Shown: positions 12,180-24,249 of the stretch, one piece after another
Layout: every line of letters starts with the position of its first letter
Position numbering within the stretch: position 1 is the stretch's first letter
Origin: Sipunculus nudus
Taxonomy: Eukaryota > Annelida > Sipuncula > Golfingiida > Sipunculidae
Reading direction: 5' to 3'
Assembly (NCBI GenBank): GCA_026874595.1
Contig: CM049317.1
Coordinates: 16,295,382-16,359,381, forward strand
Length of the DNA: 64,000 nucleotides
Position numbers and translations under genes: made by a program
Notes under the pieces: model-generated
Database searches by the model: none
Seen by the model: only the letters and a program-made list of their open reading frames with translations
What the model was told of the DNA's origin: nothing

Positions 12180-12467
12180 ATGTGCAGCAAAGCAACTGCA
12201 AAGATATGGTTGGTGGTCGTCAACTTGCTATTTTTCCTTCTGGGCGCTGCGGCGTTGAGTATCGGGGTATTTGTGTTAATTGACAAGTCTCAGCTGACGA
12301 ACCTTTTACGGCTAGCAGGCGCGAGTTCAATCACCGACGCCCTAAATGTCCCGTCTTTACTGGAGTCCAGTGCTTACGCCTTTATTGTAGCCGGTGGTGT
12401 TATACTGCTGATAGGGATTTTAGGCTGTTGTGGAGCTGTCAAAGAAGTCAAAACCTTCCTAATCATT
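12180..12467 (+). CDS. Tetraspanin B exon 1
   Basis: The exon encodes 96 residues from MCSKATAK, ending at donor GTGAGT (12468-12473) in phase 0. An in-frame ATG at 12162, 18 bases upstream and inside the predicted transcript, would add MLAKGK. I prefer 12180 because A and C start at that point and C has no upstream ATG in its leader. Membrane segments 1 and 2 and the GCCGA motif at the end of segment 2 are visible. Confidence 0.9.
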
Positions 12468-13107
12468 GTGAGTATACAAATAGTGTTTTTTTCCTGATTA
12501 TGAGACGAATGTGGTTATATAGTCTGCGTAGAAATTACATGGACGCATCCATAAGCATGTTCTGTAGTTTTAGGCTGTAGAGTATAAAATTAGGTTAAAA
12601 TTTATTTTATATTTTAATTTATTTGACTATTCTTGCACAATTGGTCCCTTGTCAGCTTTTACTGTATCTTAACATGACTGATCTTTAAGGAGTCAATAAG
12701 AGACTAATCATCTGAGAATAAAACGATGTTCACCCCTGTACTTCTTTGTTAGACAACTGTCTGCCCTATCTGACATCTACCTGACAACTAATGCCCGATG
12801 AAATAACACGAGGATTCGACAGTCATTATAAAAATATAGAATAGTGTTACTTAAACGGCGGTTTAAATAAACATTTATTACATAATTTCTTGTAAATTTG
12901 CAATTTAAACATATTGGTCTTGACTGGAGCATAATTATTAGCCCCGACTGTATTTTCCTTACTCTCTTATCGTTTGGTATTCAACCAAGATATCTGTAAG
13001 GTTTCAATATTAATATTGAATATTGAAATTAATATACACTTACGCTTAAATTATACAGTCTTTGAAAGATAATCAAATTTTACTTTATTAATGTCTTTCT
13101 CTTTCAG

Positions 13108-13317
13108 TATGCCGTCATCGTCAGTTTAGTCTTGGCCCTACAAATCGCCGCAGTGGTCGTGGCGTATTTCTTCCGAGGACAAATTGAATCGACTTTCCAG
13201 AGCTTCTTAAACCAGACTATTGCAGAGAAATACGAAGGTTTACAGTCTAACAACGGTCAAATCACCTCTGAGAGCTCAGAGCCGTTTTCCATCGGCTGGG
13301 ACTTCGCTCATATCACA
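13108..13317 (+). CDS. Tetraspanin B exon 2
   Basis: The exon has 70 codons after acceptor CTTTCAG, opening YAVIVSLVLALQIAA (membrane segment 3) and ending WDFAHIT before donor GTGAGT. An open frame continues past the donor to 13401, but that part is intron: the paralogues stop matching at 13317 and the third exon joins in frame. Confidence 0.92.
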
Positions 13318-13449
13318 GTGAGTGCAAATCTTGTTCATTCTTTTACTTTAATATCCCTTCGTGGATGTATTCTCCTACATTACGTTAATACTAATGTATA
13401 GCTTAGTATATGTACATCTCCATGGTCCCATGGTGTTTATTGTATCAAC

Positions 13450-13672
13450 TAGGCTCAGTGTACCACACCTGCGGTCCTGACTGTTTAATCATCCCTATTC
13501 AGCCATACCACAGAGGAACCCCCGAAAGGCGCACTCATTTGTGAGTGCTCAACCCTTGGTTGGGACCGCGCCGCCGTGAGCGATCTCACTTCTCCTCAAA
13601 TGAGATCAGAACTCACGATATATCTCGGGTTTGAGTCCCGTGCTCTATCTCTAAATCAAAGAAGCCAGTCAT
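13450..13672 (-). repeat. SINE family S fragment in intron 2 of tetraspanin B
   Basis: On the plus strand the segment shows ACCACACCTGCGGTCCTG, CCCCCGAAAGGCGCACTC and ATTTGTGAGTG, the same body as the copy at 3.9-4.3 kb, followed by GACTCAAACCC read on the minus strand, which resembles a B box. The A-rich tail half is missing, so this copy is truncated. Confidence 0.5.
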
Positions 13673-13827
13673 TCTTTTTTATTATACAATACGTGGAAGA
13701 ATGTGATATGCTGATGTAGGCTTAGTTGTAATATGCTCTGATTTCAAGGATAAAGGCTAGTGCAGTGAAAAAGATGGTGCGCGAATACGCCCTATTTGGG
13801 GGAATCTAGAACCAACGATCTACTTTT

Positions 13828-13828
13828 A

Positions 13829-13878
<50 letters not shown>

Positions 13879-13887
13879 TTATATATA
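13828..13887. repeat. (TA)n microsatellite left of an intronic MITE
   Basis: A TA tract with a few TTTA interruptions, immediately left of the MITE-like element at 13888. Confidence 0.85.
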
Positions 13888-14048
13888 CAGTAGAACCTCC
13901 GAATTACGGACACTCACGGGACCGGACATTTTGCCTGCAATAGAGAGGTTTCCTCAGCTGGGAGGTTATAGATTTCTGAAACCTACTTTCAAGTGACTGC
14001 CCATAAGTGGTTGTAACCAGGGGGTACTCATAAGGAGAGGTTCCAACG
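13888..14048. mobile_element. pogo/mariner-like MITE in intron 2 of tetraspanin B
   Basis: The element is about 160 bp, with left end CAGTAGAACCTCCGAATTAC and right end AGGAGAGGTTCCAACG. Their GGAACCTC/GAACCTC cores are inverted copies. TA lies on both sides, as expected for Tc1/mariner/pogo target duplication. It has no coding capacity. Both flanks are TA microsatellites, so the TA target duplication cannot be proven. Confidence 0.55.
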
Positions 14049-14066
14049 TATATATGTATATATATG

Positions 14067-14108
<42 letters not shown>
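14049..14108. repeat. (TA)n microsatellite right of the MITE
   Basis: A TA tract with TATG interruptions at its left side, in intron 2 of gene B. Confidence 0.85.
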
Positions 14109-14112
<4 letters not shown>

Positions 14113-14343
14113 CATATATAAATTAACATTTTTACCTCACATCAACACAATGTTAGCGGTATTTCCGTTACATCCACCAGACTTTATATTTTTAAGTAAC
14201 ATATGGATATTGCTCAGGCATTGGGTAGCCACTCTTCTAGCATTTGATAATTTTTAATATTAGCGGTGACAAGCGCCAATAATTCGAGTATTTTGATTGC
14301 GTATCTTTAGCTCTTTGTTTATATATGAACTATTTATTTGTAG

Positions 14344-14721
14344 ATGGAATGCTGCGGAAACAGTAACTTCACAGATTTCGTGGACTACGCCACTCAGTGG
14401 GTGAGATCTTACAACATCAGCGGCGTCACAGTCCAGGCCCAGGTCCCGGTATCATGCTGTAAATTCGTGGATAAATCCAAGTTCCCCACCAAGCTAAGCG
14501 AGCTACAATTCGTGGATATAAACGGCTGCCTCCTGACGCCTAACTCGACCAACGCTAACTTAGAAGGATGCTACGGAAAAGTTTCAGCACAAGCGACCGC
14601 GTACGCCTGGTATATCTTAGGGGTCGGTATCGGGATTGTTGTTTTCGAGCTGTTATGCGTCATAGCGGCTATAGTTGTTATAAAAGGTATCGCAAAAGAT
14701 AAAGTGGTCCCCGTTGCCTGA
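14344..14721 (+). CDS. Tetraspanin B exon 3 with stop
   Basis: The exon encodes 125 residues and TGA. It begins MECCGNSNFT after acceptor TTTGTAG and contains six loop cysteines, sequons at NFT, NIS and NST, membrane segment 4 (YILGVGIGIVVFELL) and the tail KGIAKDKVVPVA. A and C end in valine (NAV, DVV), which could suit a PDZ partner. B ends VA. Confidence 0.93.
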   Translation: MECCGNSNFTDFVDYATQWVRSYNISGVTVQAQVPVSCCKFVDKSKFPTKLSELQFVDINGCLLTPNSTNANLEGCYGKVSAQATAYAWYILGVGIGIVVFELLCVIAAIVVIKGIAKDKVVPVA

Positions 14722-15921
14722 GCTTCCCTACAAGACTTCATCAAGTGTATAACGAACCCTGGCCGGTTACATCGTAATTAATTGTACCAAATGAACTTGT
14801 TTTTCACCTATAGGTGTAATCCATTTAAAGAGCATAGATAACAAGTCATCGCGGTCTAGTCATACGATGCATAATAGGGTGAAAAAGACAACTTACGTCA
14901 CGAATCCCAATTGGAGACATGGCGACAAAGACACGTGTTACACGGTGGAGAAATGAAGTCGCTCCAAAATTATGCAAATAGGACAAACCGGCCGATCCGT
15001 GGGACTATGTAACTGCAATGTCCAAATCGCAAGTTCTTTCAAACGGAAAGTAAAGAATTTATATGAAGAAGTTTCCCTTAGTGACAAGAAATCAAGGATT
15101 TTCACAGAAATGCATGTTAACACGTCCCTCCCAATATGAAAACTATTATTAATTCGTGAACTGAGCATTTTAACTTATTTGGATGTAAATATCGGCATCG
15201 ATTATATATTTATTTTTAATTTTGTAAATTTTCCGCGGGAATATTTTTTTAATTTTCCGCGAATGTTATTTTATGAGAATAAATTATCAATTTCACATCA
15301 ATGACTTTACGGTGTTTTTAGTTAAACGTGGATTCTCTACCTCCATAAATCCGTAATCCTATTAATCTACGTTTAAAAAAATAGGCAAGTGTTTTAACAT
15401 GTATCTTTATTAACACAATTAAAGCACAATTAAAGCAGGTAGTAGTCAACGACCACAGAACCCCGCCAGAATGAACTTTATGAAACTTGGCTGTAAGCCT
15501 CAAAGCCCCCTGATAGCTCTGTTATAATAAAATATTCATATAAAACAATGGGAGACAATAAATGGTAGAGAATTTTGAACTAAATACCATATGATGATTA
15601 AGGTTATCAAAGAATTTAAACATTTATTTCTTGGATATTATTCTAACCCTCCATACAATTTCATTAAAATCAGTTCAGAAATTTTCTTGCAAATTACTAA
15701 CAGACAATCTTAGTAACCAAGGACAATCTCGCCCCCCTGCAGGAGGTGTAAATACTGGGTCTAACGTTAAAGCATCAGATACCGAAACGAAAGTAACAGG
15801 GAAATAATTCTACTCAAAGTCCTAGCTGAGCATACTGATAATACACTAGAATTAGCATATTGTGTCATATAAATCTTACATATTTGATGAAGTTCGACTT
15901 ATATCTCAGTGTATGAGACAT
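14722..15921. other. 3' flank of tetraspanin B
   Basis: Non-coding DNA. An AATAAA at 15278-15283, about 560 bases after the stop codon, is the first standard polyadenylation hexamer I found on the plus strand, so the 3' UTR may run to about 15.3 kb. TTTTCCGCG occurs twice at 15,220-15,265. Nothing else recognised. Confidence 0.4.
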
Positions 15922-15923
15922 TG

Positions 15924-15967
<44 letters not shown>

Positions 15968-15998
15968 TATTGTAATTATGAGTATCAATAAAATTAAA

Positions 15999-16039
<41 letters not shown>

Positions 16040-16089
16040 TGTTGTAGTTGTTACTCGTAGAAGTAGTAGTAGTAGTAATAGTTGTAGTA

Positions 16090-16123
<34 letters not shown>

Positions 16124-16127
16124 AACA
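15922..16127. repeat. Compound trinucleotide array (AAT)n, (ATT)n, (AGT)n
   Basis: About 13 AAT-type repeats at 15925-15966 are followed by about 12 ATT repeats at 15999-16036 and an AGT/GTA array at 16055-16125. The AAT and ATT arms are complementary and could fold into a hairpin with a loop of about 35 bases. The poly-isoleucine and poly-leucine frames here are artefacts of the repeat. Confidence 0.95.
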
Positions 16128-16805
16128 GGCATGTGGTATTACTGCCTGATGGATGACGTCACTAATGGTTCACGTGACATTGGACCTACATTTAATGCCT
16201 TCATGAACACCTCGTAGTTTTTAGCTTACTACACTAACGGTTCCTCGATATTTCCTGGATCTCCAATGTGGTTGATTTCCAAAAGCTGAATTTTGGGCAG
16301 TGTTTTAATCCTAGGTCACAGATTTACACCAGCCATATATTCGTTAATTCGACCTTACGCTCTGAACGCAGCGCGTGACCTCCTGACTTCTTGCTCTGTG
16401 TTTACAACAGAGGCACAACTGGGTCTAGGTGACCTTCCACTTATGTAGCGAATAGTTGACTGAGCATAGCGTTACCGCTGCTTAAGGAGCTTAAATCGAC
16501 CTTATTCCCAAATGAATTGAATCAAGCACTCTTAGCAGCAACGCTCACCCTTGATTTGGGTGTTAGCATCACAACAACTGGGCAAACGCCCAGGGTATAG
16601 GTATCAGGAGGGCGCAGTATTGACCTGGCAATAAGGCCATCAGTGAAAATTTATTTATTAACCCTTATTCATTGTCATCTTGAACAAATTCCTGCCGTAG
16701 ACAAATTTTAATAAGGTTTTTCTACTAGAATCTCGGTCATTACATCCAGGGGAAATAGTTCTACAGATTATTCTTTGTTCTTTAAATTTCAAATAGACTG
16801 CGTAA
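16128..16805. other. Intergenic, nothing recognised
   Basis: No gene identified. CAACGCTCACCCTTGATTTGGG near 16540 resembles part of the family S body, but is too short to call. Confidence 0.35.
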
Positions 16806-17222
16806 TTTTTTTTTTTATATTTTTTTTTTTGGTGGAGGTAACCCCCATTTTGTTTACTGTTGGCTTATCTTACTATAATGTACTTCTGCAGAATACCATT
16901 TCGGTTTCAGACTGCGTAATAGGTCAGTAGCACATAATTATCCTGGCGTTAGCCAGGCTCGGTGTTCGGTTCCTGCAGGCCCTGGGTGTATAATAGTCCC
17001 CATTGCTGGGTAATAACACCTACAAACCCCTGAAAGTCGCACTGATTTGTCAGTGAAACACGACCATAGGGCATAGTTTTCTAAATTAAAAGCCCGCACA
17101 ACGCTCATCCTGGAAACTACCCCGAGCCGTGAAGAAATCTCCCCGCTCCTCGGCCGAGATTCCAATTTACTCACGATCTATCGGCATTGAACCCTGGCTG
17201 TACAGCAAGATCACCCCTGAAA
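16806..17222 (-). repeat. SINE family S, near-complete copy
   Basis: On the minus strand it has a B-box-like GGGTTCAATGCC near 17,190, the family body (plus strand: GGCGTTAGCCAGGCTCGG and CTGCAGGCCCTGGG) and an A-rich tail seen as T runs at 16807-16832. Orientation matches every other copy in the window. Confidence 0.6.
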
Positions 17223-20200
17223 AGTTATGTGTTTTCTGCTTTTCATTAATTTCTACAAAATATTTGTCCTTAAAATCGGAGTTTGCGTGGTCTGAGTTTG
17301 TCGGATTGGTGGTATTTGGGTTGAGTGCAAGCCTTCGTCCGGCGTCGGCCCTGAATCTGTATTCAACAAGGAAACACAAAATTTATGCTATATATTATTG
17401 CTTCCTTTTTCATATGGATGTTTTCATTTAACACATTACATGCTCTCTATATTACAGTCCTGTAATTCTCTTGGTTGTCTATTATGTCATATACAGCGAC
17501 ACGTAAGGCGGAGATCAGGGAAAGTCTGTCTTCATCTTCCGCGATAAATCGTGACTTTACCCGTTTACTCTAGTTCAGTGTGCGCCTGTTGTTTTAAGAG
17601 GTGCTCACAGTTTCCTCTTAGGAAATTAGTCTTGACATTTCCACTCTCTCCTGGACGACAAACGACCGACACCTACGAAATACGGTTTGGCTCGCAGGTA
17701 ATCTAATATATCGTGTGACCTGTAAGATTTACATGAACAAATTCAATCTGGTTGCTGTGTTATCTAAAGACCATCCACCCTTGCTGGTTAATAACATGTA
17801 TTAATAATTTTGCTTTGTGTCTTGTTATATCCCAATTAAACGATTTCAGATCACCCCTGGCTTAGATTACCCCTACGTAATTTATAAACGTATTCAGATT
17901 ATCTAGATATTGAATTATTCAAATTTATATTATCCCGGGAGTAATCGGCATATTTTAGACTACCCTCTTTACCCGTTTGTTTAGGTTTATCTCATTTTCG
18001 TTTTGCTCTGATATAAGCACAGTCTAGCAAAAACAATAACTGATAATAAAAACAATAATGATAACAATGAAAAGTATTAAAACCTTATGAAAGCTATCAA
18101 TATAAAAACTTTGTGATTTATTTATTTTTCAGATATTGAGGTTATCTTTCAATCTTGTATCTGTCACACTTAACAAGACATATTTTAAGTTTGTATATAA
18201 GAATAAGAACTTATCGTTTCAGCTAAATCGGCAGGGGGACTTGATGACCTGAAGAGTACAGGCTATCCCCGGAATATGTAATCTGGCTCGGATTATTGGA
18301 ATAAACTGGCAGGACGGGATTGAGATATGCTTGAAATCTTTATCCCGGGTGTCCATACTCGTTTGGGCTCTATGCGTTGCTGCTCTGTCCAGAAAGACTG
18401 ACCACGACACGTCGCTAAGCCCCGTCTGGTGTAGCTCTGAGATTTTTTTGGCCACCAAGCTTTCACCCCGCTACAAGGTTCAGACTGCGTGATGGATGGC
18501 TCAGCCCATTAGACGCTGTATCTACACTTGCACGCCTCCCACAGTGTCGGGCCTCGGAAGACGACCACTCCAACAGACCAACACCCAGGAATATCAAAGG
18601 AGGACAATCGGCTTTACGATGTCTGATATGCATCCTACCATAATTATGGATCGGGCGTGGTCGCCAAAAAGCATTATTCCGCTATAAAGTCAGCCGTTAT
18701 CCTTATCGTTGCGACCAAAATTTCTCCGCGGATACATTTCCGCCCAGACGATGTCGCGGAGTTCAATCCTATTGCATCCCCTAGCCGTTATCGATCCCTG
18801 ACTGGTCAACTCTGCCAATTATTCAACAAGACCGCTATCGTCGCAGGTGTTTTCCGTACATACCAAAACACAGTGGCAAGACTTAACACTCCTCTTATTG
18901 TTTGTACAATAATATAAACGTGTCCGCTTACACTAGTCCAAGAAGTTAATGGTCTATAATTCCCCTTTTTGCTGGTGTGTAATAAAACTTAATTTAAATT
19001 AAAGCTTGCCTAGATGGTAATTATATTGATATGTAAACCGTCCCTCTTTACAATTAACAATTAAATATCACGAGACATAACTGGAAGTCGCTTTTTTGTA
19101 TCAGCTTTTACGGCAAATAGATATTATCAATGATCGAATTTATGCTAAAACAAAATGATCACATTTAGGGTATTTTGAACTTTAGATTACTTCTTGCGTT
19201 TAATATTCAGCTATTTTGATTTTCTGCATATCGGTAGCCACCAAGATTGATTAAACTGTTAAAAATATCTGAGAGTTTATTTTAGTCACCACTCCACATA
19301 TGCACTTTTGCGGGGTCCTAGGTTCCATACAAGCTGTGTCTGTAAAAGGTAGAAACCCATAATGAACTCGTTATATTAAAACATAGCTCTTTTATGGGAA
19401 GCTAATTGCATACTTTCCCCGTATTATTACATGCATAACTCATATAAAACGGGAATAGTACACAAAGCAATACCGTTCTCACTTGTTATGTCACGGCGGT
19501 CATGAGCATTACGGCCTGTGTCACCTTGGATCAACCATGAAGTAAAACGCACTTCCTAGTGCCAATATGTTGCAGATTTGTCAAAAAAATAAGATACTTG
19601 TACAATGGTGCAAACCTTTTCATATCAAACCGTCCGTTAAATTGATAATAAATCTCCCTTTTATAGATACTATGACCGTATCGTGCCGAAACATCACTTA
19701 GCCATGAATGCACGACTCAGTAGGCATTAATACTGGGTTTGCAAAGCTAACCTGAGTCGTGGTACAAGCCATATGGGGGAATAAACAGCAACGCTCACCT
19801 ATCATATTGCATTGATATCGTGGTAAACGACCGATAATCTTAACATTAAGCTACGAATGATGATTTAAAACAAAATAAAACATGTAACTCACAACTGAAA
19901 ATCCGTGTCTATGGTAACGAATTACTTCATGTATCGCTTACAAGTTGGCTCAATCAGTCGATCCTCCGCTCGTTCAACACGTGCTCTTTGTTTACTCGGC
20001 CGATGATCGTTGCGCCGCCTTGCGGTAGAACGAGAGAAACACCACTGGATTGTTTATCAGCTCACTCTTGCTTTGAAACTCACTGATATAAGCAAGAACG
20101 AAGCTGTACACTGACTGACCCAAGAAGAAATCGTCCAGACATCTGTAGGACCCGATGAAACAAACGATCGCATTACTTGCCAGGTGACTTCTTGGAAATC

Positions 20201-20470
20201 AATTGAACAGGAACATTGCAAATAGCCGATTAAGGTGCACTTTGCGCTTGATAAAAATGCGTTAAACTTGTTTTTTTGCCCGTCTGCTCGGGAGAGACCG
20301 CGGTGGAACAATAGCGCGCAAAAAATTATGTACAGGGAGGATTTTCAGATAAGAAGGTTGTCCGGCAACATTTTGTATCACATTTTTGTAGGCGATCAAC
20401 AAAGATTGTTTCTTTAAATTGGTGGTATATCCCAGGTGGCGTGACGTCATTTAGTACAAGCGCGAATGGC
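17223..20470. other. Intergenic, no supported gene
   Basis: About 3.2 kb with a more GC-balanced patch at 18.2-18.9 kb containing several 60-86 codon frames on both strands. None has a recognisable domain, splice-bounded structure or paralogue in the window. It may hide an old element. Confidence 0.4.
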
Positions 20471-21041
20471 TAAAGCCCCAGTCACATCACGTCATCGAGC
20501 TCCTTCGGAGTTGTTTTCTTTTTTACGAAAAAGTAAACTTTTCGGGCGAGCTTCGGTCGGGTATTGTTTACTCGGACGAGCCTCGTCGTATTTTAACAGC
20601 TCGTTGGGGAGCCCGTCGCTCTTAACTCCGTTGGAAATTTGGCGAAAATTTTGCTCGGTAGCAGCTCGGGAAGAGATCGCCGGGGCTCCCAGCAAACACC
20701 GCTGGAAGATCTTTTGGTTCGTCCGAAGTTCCCAGTCGCGTGAACTCCGCCCAGACACCGCTGACAGGTCCAAACTGGTCGGGCGAGGTTTATCGGACGA
20801 GTTCCGAACGATGTTCGGAGGAGGCTCGGACGTGCTTCCAACGACGTCCTATATGGCCCTTTACATTTCAGGTGCACATAAAATCCTTGAACTCGGCCAG
20901 GCCTCGATAATAATGTGACCACAATCTATAAAAACCGACGGAATTCGGCCGGATTTTTAAAATAGGTGAGGAGCCCCCAGCTATATCGATTTTAAAAATC
21001 CACCAGAGCTCGGCCGGTAATGTGACTTTTTCAGGCTTAAA
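20471..21041. mobile_element. MITE-like element with terminal inverted repeats
   Basis: Left end TAAAGCCCCAGTCACATCAC, then CGAGCTC. Right end read on the minus strand TTAAGCCTGAAAAAGTCACA, then TTACCGGCCGAGCTC. The shared words AGTCACAT and CGAGCTC give inverted termini of about 32 bp. The interior is rich in GAGCTCGGCCGG-type words and TCGGNCGAG repeats, with GC content well above its flanks, which explains the long overlapping frames on both strands. No transposase seen. The target duplication was not resolved. Confidence 0.5.
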
Positions 21042-22270
<1,229 letters not shown>

Positions 22271-22283
22271 AAGCGTAGGCAAA

Positions 22284-22354
22284 GCTTTCGAAGCGCACAG
22301 GCTTCTTCAATTTTTTTTACCACCTGACGAAGAAGCCTGTGCGCTTCGTAAGCT
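22284..22354. other. Perfect 20-bp hairpin beside a TA microsatellite
   Basis: The arm 22289-22308 (CGAAGCGCACAGGCTTCTTC) is exactly complementary to 22329-22348, across a 20-base loop. Pairing extends outward with one mismatch through AGCTT. CTGACGA at 22324-22330 fits the hammerhead ribozyme core CUGANGA and is followed by a GAAGC/GCTTC helix. The next bases are GTAAGC, not GAAA, on the plus strand, while the minus strand of the left arm does read GCTTCGAAAGC. A degenerate hammerhead-like terminus is possible. Confidence 0.55.
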
Positions 22355-23530
22355 CATGTTTTAATAAACAATTTAGAAAATGCATTGCAGTCAATCTAAA
22401 AGCCCCATAAGCTTAAGTACAGGAAATTCCTCAAAACCCGACAGCTTCCCATCTCTCTCCGTTGGCACTGCAACGCCAAGTATGCTGGTCGTGGTCTAAT
22501 GTTAAGAGGGTCGAATTGCGCTATACCACCACTTAGCTGTATATAATGGGAGGCGACGAAACAGTCGTCCGTTAAAGGTATGAAACCTTCCATCGCTACA
22601 GGCGGCTATTCAGTTCGGGGAAGGTAACATTCAGATGTTTCCCGACATTTCATGGAGTGAAAAACTTCAGTGGTGTTGGAAGGGGCGTGCGTGGCCATGT
22701 AATGAATGGGGTATATATAACATGGAGTCAACCCCCCTCCCCAACCTTGTTTTCCTTCAAATATACGGATAAACGTTTGATATCTAAATTGTAAAGTACA
22801 ATACGCTTCATTATATCGAGGTTACTCTTAACAAAAAGTTTTAATTCAGCAACTTTTCTTTTTTATAGATCGTTTAACTGAAGGATTGTATTATCCATAT
22901 ACATTACTATATGTATTCTCATCAATAATGAAAAATAACGATCGTAATGATAATCTTCTTTTACCCACTACCATGATATAATAACTAATGTAATCAATGA
23001 GAGAACATTAGGCACAGGAGCGCAATATATTGAGGCAAAATAAGTCACACTGGTACCCAAATTAACTGTTATGCTACACCGTAGCATTGCCGCCTGACCA
23101 GGCACTACTGGATGTTGTAATGTTGATCATGATGTTAATGATATCCCTTATTTGAACAAATACATTCAAATAAAATATTTAAGATTTATTATATCATAGA
23201 ATATCAAATATAAGATTACAGCACATTTGAAAAACTGGGAAATAAGGAAAAGAAATTGCCCAGACAGTTGCTTTTGTACTTTGAGTAACAAAAGGGATAA
23301 TCACGGGAAATACATTTGTGTTCTGTAAGGACCACTTGAATATATGTAAATATTGTAAGTGCAATGTTAGAGTCTTGAAATAATGAATAATAATTGAAAT
23401 AATATTAAGGAAATGTGATTTGTATAAACTGTATATATATATATAGCATTTTATGTGCTTTTTTCAGATTGTATGAAATGTGTAATGTATGACCTTAGAC
23501 GGATCAGCACAACCCAATCATATAGCCACG
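22355..23530. other. Intergenic, nothing recognised
   Basis: AT-rich DNA with a short TA run near 23440. No gene or repeat assigned. Confidence 0.45.
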
Positions 23531-23760
23531 CCAGGAATTGAACCAGCGTAGCCAGCGGAGAGAGCCAGTGGAGTTCTCATTAGCGCGGCATACAATCTTA
23601 ATTGGACAAGAATAAAGAGAAGTCCTCTTAAGAGCGGCAAACCATTTTAACTGGACAAGGGATAGACCAAGTCCTCTTTAGAGCGGCAAAGCATGTTAAC
23701 TGGACAAAGAATAGATTCCTCATAAAGAGCGGCAGACATTTGTTTTCAGACAAAAAGCAA
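23531..23760 (-). repeat. B-box-bearing segment plus 49-bp minisatellite
   Basis: Minus-strand GGTTCAATTCC (23534-23544) is a perfect RNA polymerase III B box, suggesting a tRNA-derived SINE remnant. Directly to its right, four tandem units start at 23573, 23622, 23671 and 23716, with spacings of 49, 49 and 45 bp. Each has TCCTC then AGAGCGGCA and, in most, TTAACTGGACAA. The first and last units are the most diverged. Confidence 0.6.
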
Positions 23761-24094
23761 CACTGTAAACGAAGTTAAAATTAGAATCATTTATTTTCAT
23801 AAAATTTCAGTAAACAGTTTTAAAATGTATATAAATATATCATTCATTTTTGTGTGTGTTCATTCAAATATGGTATAAAATCGATTAACAAAAGGCACTT
23901 TTTGTATAATAATAGAGAGGGCAAATATCATCATGTGTGTGTGAACATTGTTTTTTTTGTCCTAGCATAGAAGGGCTCATATCCATGATGTAAACTACTT
24001 TTTGTTAAGATAAATTCATTTTGTCAGAATTGCTTAATAACCCCGTAATTTTGTCTCAGAGAGAATGGCAATGACGTCATTTATCTTTTCTCTT

Positions 24095-24100
24095 TTTATT
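24095..24100 (-). terminator. Candidate polyadenylation signal of tetraspanin C
   Basis: AATAAA on the minus strand, about 150 bases downstream of the gene C stop codon. Hexamer match only. Confidence 0.35.
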
Positions 24101-24249
24101 AAGACGTCTTCTGGAACTTCATTATAGTCGGCGGTGATCTATAATCCATGTTTTATGTCACTTCATTTTACAAAGTGATGTCACAAAAAGATTCACCCTT
24201 TTAATGTAATTAAATTGCTGTCGGTTTAGGTTTTCCTGTACTTTGCATC

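Larger units (their letters stand above)
12180..14721 (+). other. Tetraspanin gene B locus (three exons, 291 aa)
   Basis: This is a complete tetraspanin gene on the plus strand, with exons at 12180-12467, 13108-13317 and 14344-14721. The architecture is identical to genes A and C: 96, 70 and 125 codons with both introns in phase 0. The protein has four membrane segments, a short first extracellular loop and a large loop with CCG, PVSCC, INGC and LEGC (six cysteines). Sequons NQT, NFT, NIS and NST suggest glycosylation of that loop. Relative to C, I count 9 differences in 96 residues for exon 1, 3 in 70 for exon 2 and about 6 in exon 3 before the tail. The tail (KDKVVPVA) differs from C and is one residue longer. 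Intron 1 is 640 bp. Intron 2 (1,026 bp) carries SINE, MITE and TA repeats. The gene is probably a membrane scaffold like other tetraspanins; its subfamily is not assigned. Confidence 0.92.

Noticed and set aside
15899-16217. Poly-leucine/isoleucine and poly-serine open frames on both strands
   Set aside because: They are translations of the AAT, ATT and AGT trinucleotide arrays.
17223-18920. Possible coding exons in a GC-balanced patch
   Set aside because: The frames are short and on both strands, without recognisable domains or consistent splice borders.
20466-20922. 150-, 109- and 93-codon frames on both strands
   Set aside because: They overlap within a GC-rich MITE-like element where stops are rare. 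No domain motif is present.
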